Origin: Dysgonomonas sp. ZJ279
Lineage (GTDB): Bacteria > Bacteroidota > Bacteroidia > Bacteroidales > Dysgonomonadaceae
Direction: 5' to 3'
Assembly: GCF_011039205.1 (NCBI RefSeq)
Contig: NZ_JAAKEL010000006.1
Location: 62,001-126,000, forward strand
Length of the DNA: 64,000 bases
Made by a program: the position numbers and the translations under genes. The first letter of the stretch is position 1, and each line of letters opens with the position of its first letter. Below the pieces are notes generated by a model. The model did not search any database, was not told the origin of the DNA, and worked only from the letters and a program-made list of their open reading frames with translations. Shown piece after piece: positions 37,150-44,551 of the stretch.

Positions 37150-37190
37150 ATTAAAAATGTATGTTCTTTTTGAAAACATGTAAAATATTA
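37150..37190 (-). promoter_or_regulatory. Putative HTCS operator upstream of the MFS operon
   Basis: 37/41 identical to 24839-24879, same orientation relative to its gene and same distance to the -7-like box. Half-sites ATGTAT at 37157 and ATGTAA at 37178 are 21 bp apart. Identity continues at a lower level (20 of 30) through the promoter toward the gene. Bound regulator inferred to be the HTCS; the divergent AraC protein is an alternative. Confidence 0.7.
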
Positions 37191-37533
37191 CGATTTACTC
37201 TACTTGTCGTTTCAATCAGAAGCATTCCCTCTCAATTCGTAGTATAATGATGTGTCTTTTCTTTAAAACCAGAGCGAAATAGCATAAATATTAAGTAAAT
37301 ATTTTTTATAAACTTCCGGTTTGGTCTTTTGTAAGAATTGATTTTTTATCTGCATTTATCTATATCAAAAATATTCTATTATTCGCTAATAAACAGGTAC
37401 ATAAAAAGCAATAAATATAATACATGTCCTAATTTCATAAGGAATAGGCATGCATGCGACATTTGTACTACTTTTTGATACACATATTTTCTAAAATATA
37501 ATTCATCTATAGGGCTATATTTCAGATCAATTG
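37191..37533. other. Rest of the MFS/AraC divergent intergenic region
   Basis: About 340 AT-rich bases between the operator and the AraC promoter box. No open frame, RNA gene or strong hairpin recognised. A copy of ACCAGAGCG (37268) also occurs next to the susC promoter but in a different relative position. Confidence 0.4.
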
Positions 37534-37541
37534 TATCTTTG
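37534..37541 (+). promoter_or_regulatory. -7 box for the AraC regulator gene
   Basis: TATCTTTG matches TAnnTTTG, 29 bases before the ATG at 37571. Confidence 0.55.
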
Positions 37542-37570
37542 TTTAATCCGTTAACCTACACCTTCACATC

Positions 37571-38458
37571 ATGGAAAACACAGAAACAATTGCCAATGGG
37601 TTCAAAGGAGAAAAAGCCATTGTAACACCCTACAACACAAGAGAGTATCAAGAGGCAAACCCAATAACAGAACCTCTATATCTGACTCACATAGGCTATT
37701 ATCCCAATGCGAAGTTTCATTTCAGACAACGAATATCGGGAGCCAACGAAAACATCCTTATATATTGCGAGAAAGGAAAAGGGTGGATAGAACACGGTGG
37801 GGAAAGATTTTACTTATCGAATAATCAGGTATATATTATCCCTGCAAATGAACCCCATACCTACGGAGCAGACATACGCAATCCGTGGAGTATATATTGG
37901 CTGCATTTTCAAGGAAAAAACGTACCGATGTTTAATTCGATCATAGGTAAGGTCCTTTCAATAAAAGAATCGGACAATAGCAGATATAAAGACCGTATGC
38001 TACTTTTTGAGGATATGTATCAGAATCTGGAGATGGGGTACAATCCTGAAAATCTGGAATACATAAGCTTTTGCCTGAGATATTTCTTAGCGTCGCTAAA
38101 ATATTTGACACAGTATAGAGTAATAAAAAATATAAGGGTTGACGATGTAGTGCAGCAAAGCATTCACTTCATGAAAGACAATCTCGAAAATAAAATAACA
38201 CTGAATGATATAGCCAATGCCGTAGGCTATTCAAGCTCACATCTGATTACTCTTTTTACTCAGAAAACATCCTATCCTCCTATGATATACTATAATCAAT
38301 TGAGAATACAACGCGCATGTTCGTACCTGCAGTTTTCTGAATTGAAGATAAAAGAGATTGCTTTCAGATTATGTTTCTATGATCCTTTTCATTTCTCTAA
38401 AGCTTTTTTAAAAGAGATGCGTATTACACCGAAAGAATATAGAAAACGGTATCAATAA
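37571..38458 (+). CDS. AraC-family transcriptional regulator with cupin sensor domain
   Basis: A 295-residue cytoplasmic regulator. The N-terminal half is the cupin-like AraC sugar-sensing domain (ILIYCEKGKGWIEHGG, then VYIIPANEPHTYGAD, about residues 60-105). The C-terminal 100 residues hold two helix-turn-helix motifs: ITLNDIANAVGYSSSHLITLF and the signature IKEIAFRLCFYDPFHFSKAFLKEMRITPKEYRK. It is divergently transcribed from the MFS operon, so it may regulate that operon together with the HTCS, responding to a free sugar in the cytoplasm. It ends at a strong terminator. Confidence 0.93.
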   Translation: MENTETIANGFKGEKAIVTPYNTREYQEANPITEPLYLTHIGYYPNAKFHFRQRISGANENILIYCEKGKGWIEHGGERFYLSNNQVYIIPANEPHTYGADIRNPWSIYWLHFQGKNVPMFNSIIGKVLSIKESDNSRYKDRMLLFEDMYQNLEMGYNPENLEYISFCLRYFLASLKYLTQYRVIKNIRVDDVVQQSIHFMKDNLENKITLNDIANAVGYSSSHLITLFTQKTSYPPMIYYNQLRIQRACSYLQFSELKIKEIAFRLCFYDPFHFSKAFLKEMRITPKEYRKRYQ

Positions 38459-38485
38459 AAACTGTCAGCCTGTTAACGAAAAACT

Positions 38486-38525
38486 AAGGCTGTTTATTCA
38501 ATATGAATAAACAGCCTTTATATTT
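38486..38525. terminator. Bidirectional terminator
   Basis: A perfect 14-bp stem, 38486-38499 with 38505-38518 around a 5-base loop, with T-rich flanks on both strands. It separates the convergent AraC and endonuclease/phosphatase genes. Confidence 0.85.
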
Positions 38526-38542
38526 AGATGAGATTACATTTA

Positions 38543-39463
38543 TTATTCTAATGTAAAAGTACTAAGAACGGCTCTGTGATCTGATGGATAGTTATCGAAC
38601 CCGATATCGCTTTTTACACTTTTTTCTCCGACAACCTGTGAGTTTATAAGTTTTATTTTATCTCCTCTGAACATAACAAAATCGATACGATCTAAAACCT
38701 CAGTATAAGTTTCAACTTCCGGAAGTGTTGTCCACGTGTGACCCGGTTTACTCACCTCATCCGGATAGGACAGCCTATAAGAATCCTGCATGCCACCCTT
38801 ATCTATGAAAGCCTTTGTAGATGGCCATACAACAGGTATCTTACATAGTCCGGCTTCTACAGCCTTAGCTGTCCAGTCTAAACAAGATGGTTCATTAAAA
38901 TCGCCTGTAAGAAAAATAGGATAACCCTCTTTCTGAACTTCTAATATATCTGCGATAACAGAATTTACGGCTTCGCTCCTACTCTTTATTGCAGATTCAA
39001 CAGCTTCTTCCGCGGTCTGCAATATAGGTCCACCACAATACTCTATCCCATTCAGTTGGTATGGTTCGTAAGGGCAATACATCAAGTGAACATTGAACAT
39101 CCATACAGAATGAGACTCATCTATTTTTATCTTCACCCCGTTTTTGTTAGCAGAAGTATCTACTATAGGATATCTGCTAACGATTGTCGGACTTCCACCC
39201 GATGAGTATGAATACCAACCAATGCTGTCAGCCAAATAAACAGCTATATCTTTCCCATCCCGGTTTGCTTCTTGTATTCCGACTATATCGGCTTTACTTT
39301 CAATTAAAACCTGTGCAGTAGCAGGAATTGATTTTTTAGCACCTAGCCAGATATTAAAACTCATTACTTTTAATTCGATAGGCTGGGAAGCCGTCTTATT
39401 ACTACAGGAATATACCGGAAGAATAAGGATAATAGCTAATATACATTTACAAATAATACGCAT
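38543..39463 (-). CDS. Endonuclease/exonuclease/phosphatase-family lipoprotein
   Basis: A 306-residue lipoprotein (lipobox VYSCSN, Cys near residue 20) with a DNase I-like metal-dependent fold. Motifs: MSFNIWLG near residue 35, DIVGIQEAN with the metal-binding Glu, LTGDFNEPS with Asp-Asn, DRIDFVMFRG, and YPSDHRAVL with the catalytic Asp-His. Relatives include nucleases, sphingomyelinases and inositol-phosphate phosphatases. An exported member near a glycan locus could be a phosphodiesterase or phosphatase, but the substrate is not visible. It is a single gene with a promoter box at 39506-39513. Confidence 0.87.
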   Translation of the reverse strand: MRIICKCILAIILILPVYSCSNKTASQPIELKVMSFNIWLGAKKSIPATAQVLIESKADIVGIQEANRDGKDIAVYLADSIGWYSYSSGGSPTIVSRYPIVDTSANKNGVKIKIDESHSVWMFNVHLMYCPYEPYQLNGIEYCGGPILQTAEEAVESAIKSRSEAVNSVIADILEVQKEGYPIFLTGDFNEPSCLDWTAKAVEAGLCKIPVVWPSTKAFIDKGGMQDSYRLSYPDEVSKPGHTWTTLPEVETYTEVLDRIDFVMFRGDKIKLINSQVVGEKSVKSDIGFDNYPSDHRAVLSTFTLE

Positions 39464-39505
39464 AGATTATAGATTTAAGGGATTAAATTATTTAAGGCTT
39501 CAAGA

Positions 39506-39513
39506 CAAAGGTA
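39506..39513 (-). promoter_or_regulatory. -7 box for the endonuclease/phosphatase lipoprotein gene
   Basis: The minus strand reads TACCTTTG, matching TAnnTTTG, 42 bases before the start codon. Confidence 0.5.
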
Positions 39514-39558
39514 TAAATAATATAACAAGTTACTTCTTAATAATTAGTGTTATAGATA

Positions 39559-39660
39559 ATCAAGGCGCAGGGAGAACCAGCGTCCGTTGAGCCCATTCCT
39601 GATATTTGGCTTTCATATCATCTACTTTCTGCGGATAATCTGCCGCAATATTTTGGGCTC
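39559..39660 (-). pseudogene. Remnant of a sulfatase C-terminus
   Basis: The minus strand encodes 33 residues ending in a stop at 39559-39561, reading AQNIAADYPQKVDDMKAKY, then QEWAQRTLVLP and two more residues. This matches the usual C-terminal pattern of arylsulfatases (NLA...P.KV..L...W..WA.R..V.P). Just upstream in the same frame there is a TAA and no start codon, so only a fragment remains. It lies in a 409-bp gap with no intact gene; the rest of the gap shows only the promoter box at 39506 and the terminator at 39817. Confidence 0.65.
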
Positions 39661-39816
39661 TATATTAGATTCAGATTTAATGATCAGTTATCAAAAAAGA
39701 CTCATCATCAAACGACCTCGGGTTAACTACTTCACAAACAAAAATACAAAACTATTTAATGTTTTAACTAAATAGTTCTACAAAATTAGCAGCCTATTTA
39801 TCTTACCTTCATCCCT

Positions 39817-39852
39817 AAAAAAGAGAAGGCGAAAGATAATCTTCCGCCTTCT
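39817..39852 (-). terminator. Terminator of the ECF sigma operon
   Basis: AGAAGGCGAAAG at 39824-39835 pairs with CTTCCGCCTTCT at 39841-39852 with one mismatch, followed on the minus strand by a T run at 39817-39822. Confidence 0.8.
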
Positions 39853-39872
39853 ACTCTATTTATAATTATATA

Positions 39873-40514
39873 TTATTTGCTCACAGAACCTCCGCTAGAG
39901 GTATGAGAATCTATAGTTTCGTAAGCCAAGTTTTTTATATTTACTACTGCTCCACTACTGCAATTGAGTGTGATATTATTAGTTTTGCCATCCAACTTGA
40001 AGCTGGCTCCACTACTCACATTTATATTCACATCAGATACAGCTATTTTGGCATGACCACTCGAACCGGATGAAGACGATTGATAATAACTTTTAGCCGT
40101 AAGTTTACCTATTCCCACAGAAGCTCCACTGGATAAGTCAATTCTGATCGATTCAGGATTGCTTATTTCATTGGTAATAAAGCTAGAGCCACTTGATAAA
40201 TTTATTCGATCGAGAGTTGGAGCCGAAATATAGACCTCTATTTTCCCTTTGATTCTGTAATTATCTTTATTATCGATATATATCTTCAAAACTCCATTTT
40301 TCACTTCAGTTTTTATTCTACTCAATACGTCGTCTTGGGCTTCTACCTTAAGGCTAAAAGTATTGCTTGCCGAATAAATCACATTTATACCATTAGAGCC
40401 CTCGACCTGTTGAAATGGACTAACCGGTCTTGTCTCGGAAGCAGAGTAAGCTACCAGAGTAAAAGAACTCAACACAAAGATTAATGTTGTAAGAACGATG
40501 TTTTTTGTTTTCAT
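39873..40514 (-). CDS. Secreted DUF2807 (head GIN-like) beta-helix protein
   Basis: A 213-residue exported protein with a signal peptide ending near VAYSA. Matches the DUF2807 pattern: FQQVEGSNGINVIYS, then LSRIKTEVKNGVLKIYID. From residue 110 there is a ladder of SSG-type repeats (LSSGSSF, LSSGASV, SSSGSSG, VSSGASF, CSSGAVV, TSSGGSV), spaced as expected for stacked coils of a right-handed beta-helix. Function of the family is unknown. It is the last gene in the sigma operon, 12 bases after the DUF4097-like gene, so it is probably an envelope product or sensor linked to that ECF pathway. Confidence 0.85.
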   Translation of the reverse strand: MKTKNIVLTTLIFVLSSFTLVAYSASETRPVSPFQQVEGSNGINVIYSASNTFSLKVEAQDDVLSRIKTEVKNGVLKIYIDNKDNYRIKGKIEVYISAPTLDRINLSSGSSFITNEISNPESIRIDLSSGASVGIGKLTAKSYYQSSSSGSSGHAKIAVSDVNINVSSGASFKLDGKTNNITLNCSSGAVVNIKNLAYETIDSHTSSGGSVSK

Positions 40515-40526
40515 ACTATTTATAAT

Positions 40527-41570
40527 TTATTTGATTTTCAAATCTCCGTAATTACTTATTACTGTTATTTTTCCTGTTGGTGATTTAGAGCCAATCTTTC
40601 CTATTTTTACTATTTTGGTATCGCTTTCGCTCTGTTGCGTATAAGTTACATTGTGTGTTTTTGAAATATCAACATCTCCATAATTCATATTCAGATCGAA
40701 TGAAACTGAAATATCTTGTGGCAAACTGATTGTCATATCAGAATAACTCCCTTTCATCATCACGTTGCTAATTTTAGGAGACACATTATTAATTTTAATA
40801 TCACTATATAGACACACAGCATCCAGATTCGACACGAGGTTACCTATTTTAACATCGCCATATTGAATATTCAAATTCATATTTGTAACAGTAGTCACCT
40901 TTATATCGCCATAGTTTAAAGACTTATTTGACGTGATAGAATGTGCATTATTAAAAACATAATTATTATAGTCTCCTGATATATTTACGTTATTCGCTTT
41001 ATCGATTTTTATATCCGAGTAAGCAGCATTTACCAAGATGTCAGGTGCATTCTCAATAGACATATTCCCGTACTTAATTTTAACAGATGGGGTTGACCCT
41101 GTTAACGATTTAGCAGACAAATCGCTGTAAGACAAATCAGCCATAAAAGGCCCATGGAAAGGATTCATTTTGATATTCCCATATTTGAGATCTATACTCA
41201 ATCCTGTATTACGCGGAATACTGATAATGTAATTAATGGACGGTCTATTGTTATTATTCGCACCCCCTTTATAATTAGTCTGTATCGATAAGATATTATT
41301 CGACGTCGAAGTTTCACAGCTTACCTGCTCTCCGGCTTTTTGATCTAAATACTGAATCTCTAACTCTACTTGTTTTGTCGCTGATTCCCGAACAAAGATA
41401 TCGCCATAAAGATGCTTTATCTCAATCTTGGAGATATTCGAAAAACTTTTTTTCTCAATCTGAACCGGGGTTCTCGATTGGTCTATCTCAAAATGATCTT
41501 CTGCTTGCATTTCGGGAGAAATGATGAGACAGAATAAAATGACTGCTGTATAAAATAAATTCTTTTTCAT
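40527..41570 (-). CDS. Secreted DUF4097-like repeat protein
   Basis: A 347-residue exported protein; the ATG at 41570 is preferred because it begins a clean signal peptide (KKNLFYTAVILFCLIIS), though an ATG at 41582 overlapping the previous stop is also possible. The mature protein has about twelve copies of a Y-(G/S)-(D/N)-hydrophobic-x-hydrophobic unit (for example LYGDIFV, LSYSDLSA, AAYSDIKI, LNYGDIKV, GSYSDMTI, SNYGDLKI), spaced about 20-25 residues. This predicts a beta-helix of stacked turns like DUF4097 putative adhesins. It belongs to an operon with an ECF sigma factor and a membrane regulator. Function unknown. Confidence 0.83.
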   Translation of the reverse strand: MKKNLFYTAVILFCLIISPEMQAEDHFEIDQSRTPVQIEKKSFSNISKIEIKHLYGDIFVRESATKQVELEIQYLDQKAGEQVSCETSTSNNILSIQTNYKGGANNNNRPSINYIISIPRNTGLSIDLKYGNIKMNPFHGPFMADLSYSDLSAKSLTGSTPSVKIKYGNMSIENAPDILVNAAYSDIKIDKANNVNISGDYNNYVFNNAHSITSNKSLNYGDIKVTTVTNMNLNIQYGDVKIGNLVSNLDAVCLYSDIKINNVSPKISNVMMKGSYSDMTISLPQDISVSFDLNMNYGDVDISKTHNVTYTQQSESDTKIVKIGKIGSKSPTGKITVISNYGDLKIK

Positions 41571-41575
41571 TGCTG

Positions 41576-42115
41576 TTAGCATTTAGTGTATTTACCTAAT
41601 TTTTCATTTATATTTTCGAGCGCTTGAATATTTGCCTTATAATGCTTTACTAAATAGTGAATAGCCATTTCTTCATCATCTGCATTTGCCATATCATTCA
41701 CGAAAGCGGCATTGCCATCTATTATTTTTTGCAAGTCCCTATTCAATAAAGCTTGATTTTCGCTATCGGTATTCGCCAGTTTACACATAATATCAGCTAT
41801 CTGCTCCTGCATTTGTCGGTTATAAAAGTCATTCGTAGCTCTAAACTCGTCCGATACCTCCATCGTATTTTCAATTACAGGCAGATCATTCGGGATATGT
41901 TGTGGCGAATAGAACTGAATCGCAACAACCATAAGTACTACTATAGATGCTGCAATTGATATTATACCCATAAGCTGCATCCTCTTAATTGGCTTTCTCT
42001 TTTCCTTCTCTTGCTTATCGAGAAGGGCTTCGAATCGTTCAAAATGCCCTTCCATAGGCTCTTGATCATCGAAAATATCTTTATTATCTTTTATTTGTTT
42101 CCTTAAATTTTTCAT
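41576..42115 (-). CDS. Membrane anti-sigma-like protein
   Basis: A 179-residue protein with one membrane helix at about residues 49-68 (IISIAASIVVLMVVAIQF). The cytoplasmic N-terminus has HFERFEALLDKQEKEK, a short helical segment of the kind seen in Bacteroidota anti-sigma proteins; no zinc-binding HxxxCxxC is present. The periplasmic part is helical. It lies 9 bases after the ECF sigma gene, the normal place for its antagonist. The role is inferred mostly from position and topology. Confidence 0.72.
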   Translation of the reverse strand: MKNLRKQIKDNKDIFDDQEPMEGHFERFEALLDKQEKEKRKPIKRMQLMGIISIAASIVVLMVVAIQFYSPQHIPNDLPVIENTMEVSDEFRATNDFYNRQMQEQIADIMCKLANTDSENQALLNRDLQKIIDGNAAFVNDMANADDEEMAIHYLVKHYKANIQALENINEKLGKYTKC

Positions 42116-42124
42116 CTCTTCTCC

Positions 42125-42652
42125 TTACATTAGTTTTATAAGTCGTTGTTTTGCTCTCATATACTGTATTCGGGAAGTACCCGGTGCTATATTTAATATT
42201 TCAGCTATCTCTTCATGATCGTAGCCTTCGATCAAATACAAATTAATTATTAAGCGGCTCGAGTCAGGCAATTTACCGATAGCAGCCTTCACCTGCTCGA
42301 CCTTTGCCAATATTTCATCCCAGTCATCATCATCCGCATCAATTATATCAGAATGTATATTCTCATTCAGGTCTGTCAATTCCAAATCCTTTTTCCGCAA
42401 CTTATCAATAGAGGTGTTGATTGCAATTCTTAGTATCCATGCTTCAAAAGGTGTTGACCTATCATAAGAATCTAAGCCCGAGAATGCTTTCAGAAAAGAC
42501 TCCTGCATAGCGTCTTCCGATTCGGGGACACTTCGCAGGATGCGTAAACAGCTATTATAAACCCGCTTGTAAAAAGCAGTATATAGTTGCATCTGTGCCC
42601 TGCGTTCACCCGTCTTGCATCTTTCTACTATCTCGATATCGAAATCAACCAT
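42125..42652 (-). CDS. ECF-family RNA polymerase sigma factor
   Basis: A 175-residue sigma-70 factor with region 2 (YKRVYNSCLRILRS, AMQESFLKAFSGL, then EAWILRIAINTSIDKLRK) and region 4 (LPDSSRLIINLYLIEGYDHEEIAEIL, then GTSRIQYMRAKQRL). It probably directs expression of its own operon, given an ECF-like promoter at 42681-42707. The operon adds a membrane regulator and two beta-helix-like secreted proteins, so the signal is probably in the envelope. Confidence 0.93.
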   Translation of the reverse strand: MVDFDIEIVERCKTGERRAQMQLYTAFYKRVYNSCLRILRSVPESEDAMQESFLKAFSGLDSYDRSTPFEAWILRIAINTSIDKLRKKDLELTDLNENIHSDIIDADDDDWDEILAKVEQVKAAIGKLPDSSRLIINLYLIEGYDHEEIAEILNIAPGTSRIQYMRAKQRLIKLM

Positions 42653-42680
42653 TGTTCTTCATTACTCTATATATATACTA

Positions 42681-42707
42681 ATACGAATCAAAAAGGAAAG
42701 TGTTACA
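42681..42707 (-). promoter_or_regulatory. Candidate ECF-type promoter of the sigma operon
   Basis: On the minus strand TGTAAC (42702-42707) is followed after 16 bases by CGTAT (42681-42685), about 29 bases from the start codon. This is the GTAAC/CGTAT style and spacing of many ECF promoters and differs from the TAnnTTTG boxes elsewhere in the window. Autoregulation is inferred. Confidence 0.5.
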
Positions 42708-42874
42708 AATGAAGATATATTTTTTCAAGAAAAAGTAAAGACTTGATAAATTATGGATGGATAATAAATGTGACACATATTGCATAGTGAAGAATTTGGC
42801 TTCACTATGAAAACATTTTCGCCTCATGACATTCAACCAGAGGTATTCCTGTTAGTTATTTCACAAAAAATAAT

Positions 42875-42882
42875 TAGCTTTG
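42875..42882 (+). promoter_or_regulatory. -7 box for the DUF4831-like gene
   Basis: TAGCTTTG matches TAnnTTTG, 31 bases before the ATG at 42914. Confidence 0.55.
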
Positions 42883-42913
42883 TAATTACAACATTCTAAT
42901 AAACAAACTGATT

Positions 42914-43993
42914 ATGAAATATTATATAGGTGTATTATTATTCTTTTTCGCAGGCAGTCAATTATTTGCACAAAACACGGTAAAGATGAGTGCTGTAAAA
43001 GCCAGCGATTATGGCGTAGCCTATTCTTTGCCTAAAACCTCAATAGAAGTCCAGGCATACTATACAAAAACAACACGCAAAGCAGGTGAGTTCTATCAAT
43101 ACGCCGAACGTTATTTGAGTATATCGAATCCAATAACAAAAGATGACATTACTTATACTTTAGACAAAATAGAAGCTGTAACAAATGGGATAATAGACAA
43201 AGACAAGTCATATCTTGTTGAATTCAGAGCAAACTCAACAGCGCCTTTTGTGACATTAACCAGAGACGGTTTGATTTGTGCAATCAACGATGATTACTCC
43301 TTTCCACAAGAAAACGTATCAAATAATGTCACCCCATCAAACCAAGCTCCATTATTAAACCCACGTACATTCTTATCAGAAGAAATATTGAGAGCCGGCT
43401 CAACTGCTAAACAAGCCGAGCTAATAGCCAAACAAATATATCGCCTACGCGAAAGCCGTACTAACATCCTCACCGGCGAAGCTGACAATATGCCCCCTGA
43501 CGGTAATGCTTATAAAATAGTAATGGGACAACTAGACGATCAGGAGAAAGCATTAGTAGCTATGTTTGCCGGAACGGAAACGACTGAAACAGGCATGCAA
43601 AATTTCGTAATTATTCCCGATGAAAAGGACATAGACAGTAGAATTGTCTTCCGATTCTCGTCAAAATTAGGTGTAGTGGGTGAGAGCGATCTGGCCGGAG
43701 CCCCGATTTATTTATCGCTTAAAAATAAGGAACCAAAGCAAGCACAGATATTAACGCCTAAAGAAGAAAAAGCGTTGGCTGACAAATTCGCGAAAGGAAT
43801 TATCTACAATATACCGGGAAAAGCAAACCTAAAAATCACATTTAACAGCAAAGACTTAATACAAAAAGAATGCGATGTGGTACAATATGGTACACAAGAG
43901 GTTCTCGTACCGAAAATGTTCGACAACAACAAGCAACCGATCAAGGTGATTTTCTATCCTTATTTGGGTGCAGTAAAACAGATTATTCAATAA
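42914..43993 (+). CDS. Exported DUF4831-like protein
   Basis: A 359-residue protein with a signal peptide ending near LFAQ. The sequence has the features of DUF4831, a Bacteroidota-only family: GVAYSLPKTSIEVQAYYTKT near residue 35, AGEFYQYAERYL, and IYRLRESRTNILTGEADNMP near residue 178. The function of the family is not known to me. It is probably periplasmic. It is a single-gene unit ending at a strong terminator before the CYTH gene. Confidence 0.85.
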   Translation: MKYYIGVLLFFFAGSQLFAQNTVKMSAVKASDYGVAYSLPKTSIEVQAYYTKTTRKAGEFYQYAERYLSISNPITKDDITYTLDKIEAVTNGIIDKDKSYLVEFRANSTAPFVTLTRDGLICAINDDYSFPQENVSNNVTPSNQAPLLNPRTFLSEEILRAGSTAKQAELIAKQIYRLRESRTNILTGEADNMPPDGNAYKIVMGQLDDQEKALVAMFAGTETTETGMQNFVIIPDEKDIDSRIVFRFSSKLGVVGESDLAGAPIYLSLKNKEPKQAQILTPKEEKALADKFAKGIIYNIPGKANLKITFNSKDLIQKECDVVQYGTQEVLVPKMFDNNKQPIKVIFYPYLGAVKQIIQ

Positions 43994-44011
43994 AATAAAA
44001 AAAGATAAACG

Positions 44012-44068
44012 AATGAGTAAATCAGCAAAATGAGATATATCAAAAGATTTGCCGATTTACTCATTTTT
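44012..44068 (+). terminator. Intrinsic terminator
   Basis: An 18-bp stem, 44012-44029 with 44048-44065 (17/18 paired), followed by a T-rich tail. It ends only 12 bases before the CYTH start codon, so the CYTH gene either depends on read-through or has a promoter within this hairpin. Confidence 0.8.
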
Positions 44069-44079
44069 CAATTTGATAT

Positions 44080-44547
44080 ATGGCATTAGAAATAGAGCGG
44101 AAGTTTTTAGTCAGCGGAGATTTTAAATCTCACGCCTATCATCATGAACAGATAACACAAGGATACTTATCATCAGCTCCCGATCGTTCCGTTCGTGTTC
44201 GCATAAAGGGTGACAAGGCATATTTGACTATAAAGGGTATCAGCAATGCCTCCGGTATTTCGCGCTATGAATGGGAAAAAGAAATTGCGATAGAAGAAGC
44301 TAAAGAATTAATGCATCTATGCGAACCCGGAGCCATAGATAAGATTCGTTATTACATCGAATGTGGAAAGCATACATTTGAAGTCGATGAATTCCGTGGA
44401 GAGAATCAAGGATTAGTAGTAGCCGAAATAGAACTGGAGGACGAAAAAGAATCCTTTATACATCCGGATTGGTTAGGTAAAGAAGTGACGGGAGATAATC
44501 GTTACTATAATGCATCGCTGGTAAAATGTCCATTTACAAAATGGTAA
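44080..44547 (+). CDS. CYTH-domain protein (triphosphate tunnel metalloenzyme)
   Basis: A 155-residue cytoplasmic protein with the ExExK signature EIERKFLV at residues 4-11 and the paired basic and acidic strands of a CYTH tunnel (RVRIKG, YLTIKG, YEWEKEI, KIRYYIE, FEVDEF, VVAEIELEDE). Bacterial relatives hydrolyse inorganic triphosphate or nucleoside triphosphates, or make cAMP. It lies 4 bases before a gene for an uncharacterised membrane protein, a pairing that suggests a shared task. Confidence 0.92.
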   Translation: MALEIERKFLVSGDFKSHAYHHEQITQGYLSSAPDRSVRVRIKGDKAYLTIKGISNASGISRYEWEKEIAIEEAKELMHLCEPGAIDKIRYYIECGKHTFEVDEFRGENQGLVVAEIELEDEKESFIHPDWLGKEVTGDNRYYNASLVKCPFTKW

Positions 44548-44551
44548 AAAC

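Noticed and set aside
24808-37276. Shared 9-mer ACCAGAGCG near both regulated promoters
   Set aside because: It lies at different distances and on different sides of the operator in the two cases, so it is probably chance.
39587-39775. Plus-strand open frame over the sulfatase remnant
   Set aside because: No family features; it is the shadow of the decayed minus-strand coding sequence.
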